Shown here piece by piece: positions 1 to 6,152 of a stretch of DNA of 10,639 nt. The notes below the pieces were generated by a model. The model did no database searches. It was not told the origin of the DNA and saw only the letters and a list, made by a program, of their open reading frames with translations. Origin of the DNA: CAZDYP01 sp964509505. GTDB taxonomy: Bacteria; Chloroflexota; Anaerolineae; JACRMK01. Position 1 is the stretch's first letter. The number at the start of each line of letters is the position of its first letter. The position numbers and the translations under genes were made by a program. The DNA lies in the NCBI GenBank assembly GCA_964509505.1, contig CAZDYP010000175.1, positions 1-10,639 of the forward strand, in the 5' to 3' direction.

Positions 1-55
1 TTCTCTGGGCGTTTGATATTTTACAACTCAGTCATTAGCAAGCTGGCGCATCCTT

Positions 56-90
56 CACAAAGCGGGTTGCTCGAAGAAACCCGCTTTGTG
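56..90 (-). terminator. Hairpin downstream of the cyclase gene, possible terminator
   Basis: A perfect 13-bp inverted repeat (56-68 paired with 78-90) with a 9-nt loop lies 24 bp beyond the stop codon of the cyclase gene, at the end of the five-gene minus-strand operon. The stem is GC-rich in its upper part and the position suits a transcript end. No T-run follows it on either strand, so it is not a canonical intrinsic terminator. It could instead protect the mRNA 3' end or be part of a dispersed repeat. Confidence 0.4.
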
Positions 91-114
91 GCGCATCCAC
101 AGTTGAGATTTGCT

Positions 115-1170
115 CTATTGAAACGCTTCGACTGCCTCGTAAACCAATAAAGGTGTAGCATGTCCTTTGACTTGTACTGAGCCAAACTCGCGCGTAGCAA
201 TGTGGGAGCGCACAATTTCATGCGTCGTGGGACCGAGCAGCACTTGCTCGCCCTGCGCCAGACCCGACAAGCGCGCTGCCAAATTGGTCACGTCACCAAT
301 CGCCGAATAATCTAACTGCTCTTCATAACCTAGATATCCAACGATAGCCACACCCGTATTGACCGCCATGCCAAACTGCACTTTGACTTGAGCGTTAGCT
401 TGTAACACACGCAACGCCGCGCGCGCCTCAAGCGCGGCTTGTGTCGCGCGCAAGGCATGGTCAGGTTGCTCTTCAGGCGCATTGAACAACGCGATGAGCA
501 TATCGCCCACATGTTGACTGAGTGTACCGCCACGCGCCCCAATCACATTGCCCAGCGCCGCGTAATGCTCGTTGAGCAACGCCATAAATTCAGCTGGCGC
601 ATAGTCGTTCACCAGCGTAGTGTAACCCCGCATATCGGCAAACAACACGCTAATCACGCGTCGCTCACCACCTACACGCACGGCTTGTGGGTTGGCAATG
701 GCGCGGTTAGCAACCGCTTTCGGCACGAAGCGACGAAACAAATCTTCGAGTGTGGTACGCTCAACCGCCAGCTGCGCCGCTAGCAAATCCAATTCGTTGC
801 GTTGTTGCGTCACGCGCTGCTCAATGCGCCCCTCGGCGCTCACATCCGTCACCATCAACAACAAGCCCGGCGCAAACGGCACAATACTCAACGACAAAAA
901 GCCATCGCGTCCATGCAATAACACCCGATGAATTTTGTGAATGTGCAGCGATGGCACATGCCCTAGCAAAATTTGTTCGAGGTCGCTTTCTGTGCCTGCC
1001 AATTCGTCAAACAAATCTTCTAGCTTGCGCCCACGCAATGGACCCGACAGGCGCTTGACCCACTGCAACAAACCTGGACTGTAATCATACACACGGCGTG
1101 CGGCATCGCAGGCTGCATATTCGACGTGCTGCCACTTCAAAATTTCGCGGTAAAAATATTCGCTAGGCAT
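115..1170 (-). CDS. Class III adenylate/guanylate cyclase with N-terminal PAS-like domain
   Basis: A 351-aa soluble protein predicted to make a cyclic nucleotide from NTP in the cytoplasm. Residues about 10-110 form a PAS-like sensor domain, 112-145 a short coiled linker, and 170-345 a class III catalytic domain. Visible signatures are FADMRGYT (metal Asp179), HVGDMLIALF (second metal Asp223), DYSAIGD (287-293) and the transition-state pair Asn296/Arg300 in TNLAARL. The Lys that usually reads adenine, four residues before the second metal Asp, is Gln219 here, so substrate choice is uncertain. There is no membrane segment. It is the last gene of the operon. The ATG at 1170 lies 4 bp after the kinase stop and was chosen over an in-frame GTG at 1185 that would overlap the kinase by 11 bp. 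Neither start has a clear Shine-Dalgarno. Family assignment is firm; product specificity is not. Confidence 0.88.
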   Translation of the reverse strand: MPSEYFYREILKWQHVEYAACDAARRVYDYSPGLLQWVKRLSGPLRGRKLEDLFDELAGTESDLEQILLGHVPSLHIHKIHRVLLHGRDGFLSLSIVPFAPGLLLMVTDVSAEGRIEQRVTQQRNELDLLAAQLAVERTTLEDLFRRFVPKAVANRAIANPQAVRVGGERRVISVLFADMRGYTTLVNDYAPAEFMALLNEHYAALGNVIGARGGTLSQHVGDMLIALFNAPEEQPDHALRATQAALEARAALRVLQANAQVKVQFGMAVNTGVAIVGYLGYEEQLDYSAIGDVTNLAARLSGLAQGEQVLLGPTTHEIVRSHIATREFGSVQVKGHATPLLVYEAVEAFQ

Positions 1171-1174
1171 AATG

Positions 1175-2347
1175 TTAGGAAGCACACAAAGGCAAGCGCA
1201 CGGTGAAGGTTGTGCCTTGCCCTAATTGGCTGGCAACCTCGATGCGTCCATTGTGTTCATCAATCAATAATTTGGCGATGTACAACCCTAAACCTTTGCC
1301 TGTGGTGTGGCTATAGTGTGCCGACTCGATGCGATAATACGGCTGAAACACATGTGCCTGCTCATCCGCTGTCAACCCAGGTCCCGTATCGGTAATAGAC
1401 ACGAGTCCGTCGCCGCTTTCGATCTGTGTAGCAATTTCGATGGCTCCGCCTTCAGGTGAATACTTGATGGCATTACCGATGAGATTCTGCACGATTTGAT
1501 AAAAGCGGCGCGGCTCCGCTTGAATGAAGATAGGCGCAGGCGACAGTATCAATCGAATAGTTTGCCGTCGCAGATCGGCGAGCGCTTTCAACGGTCTGAG
1601 AGCTAGCAACGCCAGTTCGTTCAAATTGCATGGCATGAGTTCAAGCGTCAAGCGTCCTTGCTCGATCTGGTCAAAATCAATCAAGTCACTAATCATCTGA
1701 TCAATATGCTGGGCTTGCAGCTTGATCGCACCCGCAAAGGTGCGTTTTTTATCTAAACTCACACCATCGCCTTCCTCCATTAACAATTCAGCATAGCCGG
1801 TGATGGCGGTCAAAGGCGACCGCAGATCATGCGCTGCCATCGTCAACATGAAGGACTTGAAACGGCTGAGCTGTGTCAACGTCTCGTTGGCTCTTGCCAA
1901 GTCATTTTGCGTCAGACGTAAGGCATTGCGACTCTGAATCAAACTTTGCACCAGACGATTGGTCGTTGTCGTGTCTTCGACAATCACCAACAAACCAGCG
2001 TCAGGTTGTGTCTTGTCCAAGGGCACCACTTGAAAATCCAAATATACGATTGTCTCGTCGTCTGGTTCGCGATTGACTTGCGTCAACACATACGAAGGCA
2101 ACTCACCGCGCAAAATCGCACGAAGCGATTCCTCCGCGCCCACAAATTCATGGAACACTTCCCCCACCACACAACCTTGCCATGTCAATGGCTCTGCCAA
2201 CAGCAGCTCGCCTAGATTATCTGACGCATCTACCATTAGCAATTCAGCATTGAGCTGCGCGTAAGCGATACGATGGGCGCGCATCAACATGTGGGTGATG
2301 CGCGTTGCTGCTTGGGGAGTTTGCGTATGGCTAGCGGATAAGGTCAT
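1175..2347 (-). CDS. Soluble PAS-type sensor histidine kinase
   Basis: A 390-aa kinase that would autophosphorylate on His and pass the phosphate to a response regulator, none of which is encoded in this window. An N-terminal PAS-like domain (about 25-125) leads by a coiled linker (130-165) into a HisKA dimerisation helix with the H-box AAHDLRSPLT (His173). The HATPase_c domain follows, with N-box QNLIGNAIKYS (Asn288, Asn292), G1 box DTGPGL (320-325) and G2 box GKGLGLYI (350-357). No transmembrane helix is visible, so it probably senses a cytoplasmic state or partner. Its ATG overlaps the GTPase stop by 4 bp (ATGA), with a GGAG Shine-Dalgarno about 9 nt upstream. Such coupling suggests balanced synthesis with the GTPase. 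Its sensor domain resembles that of the cyclase encoded next. Confidence 0.93.
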   Translation of the reverse strand: MTLSASHTQTPQAATRITHMLMRAHRIAYAQLNAELLMVDASDNLGELLLAEPLTWQGCVVGEVFHEFVGAEESLRAILRGELPSYVLTQVNREPDDETIVYLDFQVVPLDKTQPDAGLLVIVEDTTTTNRLVQSLIQSRNALRLTQNDLARANETLTQLSRFKSFMLTMAAHDLRSPLTAITGYAELLMEEGDGVSLDKKRTFAGAIKLQAQHIDQMISDLIDFDQIEQGRLTLELMPCNLNELALLALRPLKALADLRRQTIRLILSPAPIFIQAEPRRFYQIVQNLIGNAIKYSPEGGAIEIATQIESGDGLVSITDTGPGLTADEQAHVFQPYYRIESAHYSHTTGKGLGLYIAKLLIDEHNGRIEVASQLGQGTTFTVRLPLCAS

Positions 2348-2853
2348 GCGAGTTGCTCCAATCGTTCAGCCAGATTTTCAAAAGCCGCTTCCACCTGTTC
2401 ACCTGATTTGGCGCTGGTCAAGCAGTAGGAACACGCTAACGCCGTGCTGACCGCTTGCATATCCTCATCACTCACGGTGCGTTCAGCTGCCAAGTCCAGT
2501 TTGTTGCCGACCAACACGAGCGCGGCTTTAGGATTGATAGCGTACACTTGCTCCGCATAGCGTTGAAACCCCGATAATGTTTCACGGCGCGTGAGGTCAC
2601 ATACAATCAACGCGCCTGCCGCGCCGCGCAAATAGTTGGCATGAGTGCCATTGAAGTCGTCGCTGCCCGCTAAATCCCAAATGATCAAGTTGAGCGTGTG
2701 TTGAGCGCGCGTCAAGAGCTTGCGCGAGATTTTGACACCGATGGTGCTGAGATATTTGTCGTCAAACCGTCCTTCAACATAACGACGAATCAAGCTCGTT
2801 TTGCCGACGGCAAATTCGCCGAGCAGACACACTTTCTTTTGTAAGACGCTCAT
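2344..2853 (-). CDS. Small Ras/Rab-like GTPase
   Basis: A 169-aa single-domain P-loop GTPase with all five G boxes: G1 GEFAVGKT (12-19), switch I Thr37 in STIGVK, G3 DLAG (60-63), G4 NKLD (117-120) and G5 SAK (147-149). Its size and WDLAG signature place it with the Ras/Rab/MglA-like proteins rather than the large translational GTPases. Ser64 sits where Ras has catalytic Gln61, so intrinsic hydrolysis may be slow or depend on a partner. No C-terminal Cys for lipidation is present, so it should be cytosolic or tethered by a partner. The start at 2853 is set by an AGAGGAA Shine-Dalgarno 5 nt upstream. A 45-residue in-frame extension to 2988 would overlap the previous gene and does not look like GTPase sequence. 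It is sandwiched between the longin/roadblock-like scaffold and the kinase, its likely regulator and effector. Confidence 0.93.
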   Translation of the reverse strand: MSVLQKKVCLLGEFAVGKTSLIRRYVEGRFDDKYLSTIGVKISRKLLTRAQHTLNLIIWDLAGSDDFNGTHANYLRGAAGALIVCDLTRRETLSGFQRYAEQVYAINPKAALVLVGNKLDLAAERTVSDEDMQAVSTALACSYCLTSAKSGEQVEAAFENLAERLEQLA

Positions 2854-2882
2854 AGCGATTCCTCTGTGATGGATGATTGGAT

Positions 2883-4766
2883 TTAGCGAGATGGTGCGGG
2901 TGTGATGCGTCCCGGCGGCACGGGTTCGTTCAGCGTGATCCATTGAATCAACACCCAACCGCGCCGCGTAGTGCTCCCTGCTTCCCACGACACCTCCAGC
3001 CAGCTCCCATAAGCGCTCAATACGGTGACTGTTGTGCCACGTAACACAGCCACATTGCGAACGCCCAAATCCGCAGGCTCAGGTTGTATCCACACGCTCG
3101 CATTCGCTAAACCAATAATCGGCGGCGGTGTTGGCACCGCGGTTGGTGTGCGCGTGGGTGTCGCTGTCGGGGTTGGTGTTTGTGTGGATGTAGCCGTTGG
3201 GGTTGTTGTGGGCAATGGTGTTGGCGTTAAGGTAGGCGTCGCGCTAGGCACAGGCGTAGCTGTTGGAGTGTCGGTTGAGGTCGCCGTTGGTATGGGTGTC
3301 ATGGATGGCGTGGGCGTAACCGACGGCGTTGGTGTGTAACCCGCTACCATGGTGGCTGTTTGTTGTTGCACCGCCACCGCCACCACTGTTTGCGCGTTGG
3401 CGGCGACGACGGTTAGCGTCGGTGGATTGAACCACACGCCGCTCGTGGTGACTTCGCCCGTCGCGTAGGGCCAGAGCGACACGATGAACCAACCGAAAAA
3501 GATCGCGCACGCCAACACCAACAATGCAAGCATACCCAATCCAATGAGCATGGGGCGCATGCGACGTCCTAGCTGTGGCGCAGCAACGACATGGTGACTG
3601 TTCTCCAGAATGAATCGCGAGAGCCGTGGTTGCAAATTCGGCAAGGTGCGCTTGTCACCTGAGTAATTGCGTAGCTTCGATTCATGATGCACATGCAGGT
3701 CGGCGATGAGCTCACGCAGTTGCGCGTGAAAACCTTCAGACTCGATGCCTTCGATGACGACAGCAAGATACGCCACATGTCCGCTCATGAGGATGATGCG
3801 ATAGTCGCCATACTGAATTTCCTCGAGTTCACGTCCGCCCTCTTTGCCGAACACATCACGCGCAAAATCGCGGATGGCTGTCAACATGCCGCTCAACAAA
3901 TCAGAATCTGCTGCGACATTCACATTGAAATTTTCTGAATGGCTACGCGCCATGAGCAAGCCTGACTCGCGCTGAATCAGGAACACTTCTTGAATACGAA
4001 ACGGCAGCGCCTCGCGGTGAATCAACTCCCCAGACGACACGCCGCGCAACCGTGCTAGCAACGCGCGCAGCCAACCGCGTGGACCCACTGTCGCCTTCAT
4101 GCGCGCATCAATGTTGCGTTGCAATTCGCGCGCCAGCTCTGCGATGGCTTTCTGCACGATCTCGCCGATGACAGGATAGAACGCATCAATGATGTCTTGG
4201 CGTGCTNNNNNNNNNNCTTGCACACGAATCGTCTCGCCGATGACGGGCGCGAGCGCCTCTGCCATGTCGTCGCGGCTATCGCGGATCTGCACGCTGACCG
4301 CTTCGCCCATCACAGGCCCGATGGCTTCGGCGATTTCCTCACGGCTGTTGCGAATCTGCACGCGCATCGCCTCGCCCATCACAGGCGCAAGCGCGTCAGC
4401 CATGTCGTCACGCCCTTCGCGGATTTGCCTGCGCACGAGGTCTTTGAACAACGGGTCAAGGTGCTGCAACAACGCATCGGCATCCTGCTTGGCGCGTTGA
4501 CGCAATAAGACGATGGCTTCGTGCTGCTCTTGCAAACGCTCCCCTTGCGTCAGCAGCGCTTCACGCAAACCCGCAATATGCGCCGAGAATTGCATGACGT
4601 GTTCGCGCAGCGCTGCATTGTCCTTGGTGATTTGGTGATGGAGCTGTTCCAACACGCGTTCCAAAGTTTGAAGGCGCGTACGGTCCTTCGATAGCAAAAT
4701 CGAACGCACAGATGCAATCAATGCATCGTCATTATCGGGAAGCAATTCGGAAGTCAGGTTAGACAT
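2883..4766 (-). CDS. Membrane scaffold: coiled coil, 23-aa repeats, longin/roadblock-like domain, TM, Thr-Pro stalk, SH3-like domain
   Basis: A 627-aa predicted single-pass protein. In order: N-terminal motif VRSILLSKDRTRLQTLE (20-36); coiled coil (about 36-100); 23-residue helical repeats with a PV(M/I)GEA core (103-218); a globular domain (about 255-365, beginning FRIQEVFLIQRESGLLMA and including LLSGMLTAIRDFARDVFG); one transmembrane helix (405-430) preceded by Arg; a Thr-Pro-rich stalk (478-549); and an SH3-like domain (550-612). The charge pattern puts the N-terminal 400 residues in the cytoplasm and the SH3-like domain outside. From memory, the cytoplasmic part matches a family usually annotated as OmpA-like proteins near Rab-like GTPases; here the OmpA peptidoglycan-binding end is replaced by stalk plus SH3. 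ATG 4766 is 5 bp after the previous stop, without a clear Shine-Dalgarno, suggesting coupled translation. The 10-N gap falls within the repeats. Molecular function is unproven. Confidence 0.85.
   Translation of the reverse strand: MSNLTSELLPDNDDALIASVRSILLSKDRTRLQTLERVLEQLHHQITKDNAALREHVMQFSAHIAGLREALLTQGERLQEQHEAIVLLRQRAKQDADALLQHLDPLFKDLVRRQIREGRDDMADALAPVMGEAMRVQIRNSREEIAEAIGPVMGEAVSVQIRDSRDDMAEALAPVIGETIRVQXXXXARQDIIDAFYPVIGEIVQKAIAELARELQRNIDARMKATVGPRGWLRALLARLRGVSSGELIHREALPFRIQEVFLIQRESGLLMARSHSENFNVNVAADSDLLSGMLTAIRDFARDVFGKEGGRELEEIQYGDYRIILMSGHVAYLAVVIEGIESEGFHAQLRELIADLHVHHESKLRNYSGDKRTLPNLQPRLSRFILENSHHVVAAPQLGRRMRPMLIGLGMLALLVLACAIFFGWFIVSLWPYATGEVTTSGVWFNPPTLTVVAANAQTVVAVAVQQQTATMVAGYTPTPSVTPTPSMTPIPTATSTDTPTATPVPSATPTLTPTPLPTTTPTATSTQTPTPTATPTRTPTAVPTPPPIIGLANASVWIQPEPADLGVRNVAVLRGTTVTVLSAYGSWLEVSWEAGSTTRRGWVLIQWITLNEPVPPGRITPAPSR
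3120..3335 (-). repeat. Low-complexity Thr-Pro stalk coding region
   Basis: About 72 codons encode an almost uninterrupted TPTPTAT-type tract between the transmembrane helix and the SH3-like domain. On the plus strand this reads as a Gly/Val-rich open frame, which is a shadow. Such tracts are common as extended, often glycosylated, wall-spanning spacers in Chloroflexota surface proteins. Their use as a spacer here is inference. Confidence 0.85.
4113..4460 (-). repeat. Five tandem 23-aa (69-bp) helical repeats
   Basis: Residues 103-218 of the 627-aa scaffold split into units beginning LDPLFKDL, LAPVMGEA, IGPVMGEA, LAPVIGET and FYPVIGEI. The consensus is (L/F)xPV(M/I)GExxRxQIRxSRxxxAEA. Three units are exactly 23 residues. 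The fourth, which contains the assembly gap, scores 24 with the gap length as given. The same 23-residue period occurs in the adjacent paralogue. The repeats probably form a rod or oligomerisation segment next to the GTPase-associated domain. Confidence 0.85.
4207..4216. other. Assembly gap (10 N)
   Basis: Ten Ns interrupt the repeat region of the 627-aa scaffold. The reading frame is open on both sides in the same phase. Ten is a common placeholder length for a scaffold join, and the surrounding 69-bp near-repeats are a likely cause of the assembly break. The true length is unknown. Confidence 0.97.
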
Positions 4767-4771
4767 GATAC

Positions 4772-5935
4772 TTAACGGCGCGGCGGCACAGGTGTTGGTG
4801 TGATGCGTCCCGCAGGCACAGGTTGGCTCAACGTAATCCAAATGATCGGCACCCACCCATGCTGCACACCTACTGTGCTAAACCATTCTACCTCGACCCA
4901 TTCACCATACGCGCTCAACACGGTCACCGTTTTGGCTAAAGGTAAGACAACGGTGAGAGGCATAGACCAATTCGGCGCCGCCCGCATCCAGACGTTGCCT
5001 TTCGCCACACCGGCAATGGGCTGTGGTGTTGAAGTCAGAGTCGCTGGCGCAGGTGCAGGCGTGAGGGTCGGCAGCGCGGTCGGCGTGGGCGTATGTGTCA
5101 GCGTCGGTGTCGGCGTCTCCGTAGCAAACGCGATGGGATACAATGCCCACGTGAAGCGTGCATAAAAACACACACAAGCCAACATTGCCAACAATGTTAC
5201 CGCGCCACTCATCACCCATACGCGTGCGCGACGAACCGATGCCGAAGTGGGTGTATGTGTGAGCAACAACGCCTCGGCAAGCGTTTGCCACAGCACGCGC
5301 GTTTGCGCTTGTGCTGCCTCCTTCATTACAGGAGTGAGCGTTTCAGCCAACCCAACCTGATTATCACGCGCTTGCAAACGAATCGCTTCGGCAATAATCG
5401 GGCGCAATGTTTCGACGACTTCAACATTTGTGCTACGCAATTGCAAATTCAACAACTCAGCCACGATGGGGCGCAGGTGGTCACGCAGCCATGCGGAATT
5501 GTTGTGCAAATCGAGGCTCAACGAAGCGACCTTGAGCAGCATGTCGTGCAGTTGCTCATCTTGTTGTTGTTTCTCGGCAAGTAGTCGCGTGATTTCGTTT
5601 TGCCACGTTTGCAGTTCAGTGCTCAGCTCCCGTTGCGCGCCCTGAGTTTGCCGATGCGCCAATTCCAACGCGAGCAGCACATCGCGGATGCGCGTCTCGT
5701 TGGCTTGAATGGCGAGGCGCAACGCCATGAGGTCGTTGACCAGTTCGTTATTTTGCGTGCGCAACGCGTCGGTCTGCGCTTCAATTTGCCCCTGCCATTG
5801 TTCCGCGCGCCGTTCCAACATTTGCACGCGCTCACGGTCACGCGACAGCAAAATCGTTTGGATCGCCGCAAGCAAGGGATCATCACGCAGTTCATCCAAG
5901 GCGCGTTGCGCACTGTCGGTCGGCAAATTCGTCAT
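4772..5935 (-). CDS. Membrane coiled-coil protein with Thr-Pro stalk and SH3-like domain
   Basis: A 387-aa predicted single-pass protein and a shorter paralogue of the 627-aa scaffold encoded immediately downstream. The N-terminal motif IQTILLSRDRERVQMLERR (25-43) leads into a coiled coil (to about 150) and three 23-residue repeats (154-222, units starting LRPIVAE, LRPIIAE, LTPVMKE). A transmembrane helix (about 238-262) follows basic residues RRAR, then a Thr-Pro stalk (272-306) and an SH3-like domain (307-370). The C-terminal halves of the two paralogues are closely similar (for example TVLSAYG, WITL, PVPxGRITP). It lacks the longin/roadblock-like domain. It is the first gene of the operon; ATG 5935 has only a weak GAG upstream. 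It may hetero-oligomerise with the larger paralogue through the coiled coils. Function is not known. Confidence 0.83.
   Translation of the reverse strand: MTNLPTDSAQRALDELRDDPLLAAIQTILLSRDRERVQMLERRAEQWQGQIEAQTDALRTQNNELVNDLMALRLAIQANETRIRDVLLALELAHRQTQGAQRELSTELQTWQNEITRLLAEKQQQDEQLHDMLLKVASLSLDLHNNSAWLRDHLRPIVAELLNLQLRSTNVEVVETLRPIIAEAIRLQARDNQVGLAETLTPVMKEAAQAQTRVLWQTLAEALLLTHTPTSASVRRARVWVMSGAVTLLAMLACVCFYARFTWALYPIAFATETPTPTLTHTPTPTALPTLTPAPAPATLTSTPQPIAGVAKGNVWMRAAPNWSMPLTVVLPLAKTVTVLSAYGEWVEVEWFSTVGVQHGWVPIIWITLSQPVPAGRITPTPVPPRR
5018..5122 (-). repeat. Short Thr-Pro stalk coding region
   Basis: About 35 codons encode a TPTP/APAP-rich tract between the membrane helix and the SH3-like domain of the 387-aa protein. 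It is about half the length of the equivalent stalk in the neighbouring 627-aa paralogue. Confidence 0.8.
5270..5476 (-). repeat. Three 23-aa repeats
   Basis: Residues 154-222 of the 387-aa protein form three exact 23-residue units with consensus LxPIxAExxxLQxRxxxxxxxET. The register and period match the repeats of the 627-aa protein, although the units have diverged more. Confidence 0.8.
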
Positions 5936-5953
5936 CGCTCAAAATTAGTCGCT

Positions 5954-5969
5954 CACCTTATGCAAGGTG
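5954..5969. repeat. Small palindrome upstream of the operon
   Basis: CACCTT, a 4-nt loop and AAGGTG form a perfect 6-bp inverted repeat 19 bp upstream of the first start codon of the five-gene operon. Its place in the leader or promoter region would suit an operator or a small RNA hairpin. No convincing -10/-35 pair was seen near it, so the role is open. Confidence 0.4.
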
Positions 5970-6058
5970 TGATTGCGAGCGTCTTTTGCGAAGCAATCTC
6001 CACGTCACAGGTAGGGAGATTGCACCGCAAACTACGCTGGCTTCGCTCGCAATGACAC
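5967..6058. repeat. Imperfect inverted-repeat element with ATTGCGAGCG termini
   Basis: The two ends, GTGTGATTGCGAGCG (5967-5981) and CGCTCGCAATGACAC (6044-6058), are inverted repeats with one mismatch. Inner arms TTTGCGAAGCAATCTCC and its imperfect complement (6015-6032) continue the pairing. The right arm is about 9 nt longer. The whole is about 92 bp of foldback DNA between the operon start and the terminator of the previous gene. Motifs of the ATTGCGAGCGAAGCGAAGCAATCTC kind occur as dispersed noncoding repeats in several bacterial phyla (recalled, not searched). No target duplication was identified. Confidence 0.65.
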
Positions 6059-6084
6059 GCCATGACTGCGTAACGTGAGTGAGC

Positions 6085-6132
6085 ATCAAAAAATATGTGG
6101 CGAAGCGTCGGTCACATTACCAACGCTTCGCC
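6085..6132 (-). terminator. Intrinsic terminator of the 266-aa coiled-coil gene
   Basis: On the minus strand a perfect 10-bp stem GGCGAAGCGT/ACGCTTCGCC (6132-6123 with 6108-6099), extended inside by two further pairs after one mismatch, is followed within a few nucleotides by ATATTTTTTGAT. It begins about 20 bp after the stop codon at 6153. This makes the 266-aa gene a likely single-gene transcript, separate from the operon downstream. Confidence 0.8.
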
Positions 6133-6152
6133 TATGTATCTTTATTAACTTA

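Noticed and set aside
2344..2988. N-terminally extended GTPase of 214 aa
   Set aside because: The extra 45 residues overlap the preceding gene, have no GTPase character, and a good Shine-Dalgarno sits before the ATG at 2853.
3025..3339. Plus-strand Gly/Val-rich open frame (GVGVAVGV-type)
   Set aside because: It is the complement of the Thr-Pro stalk codons of the scaffold gene; composition alone explains it.
4113..4460. 69-bp near-repeats considered as CRISPR or other DNA repeat array
   Set aside because: The repeats have no spacers, lie in frame inside a gene and are explained by a 23-residue protein period.
2883..4856. Longer start for the 627-aa scaffold at 4856
   Set aside because: It would overlap the 387-aa gene by about 85 bp in another frame; ATG 4766 follows that gene's stop by 5 bp and gives a start aligned with the paralogue.
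5600..6055. Plus-strand 151-aa open frame running into the intergenic foldback
   Set aside because: It is mostly antisense to the coiled-coil region of the 387-aa gene and ends inside the inverted-repeat element; no Shine-Dalgarno.
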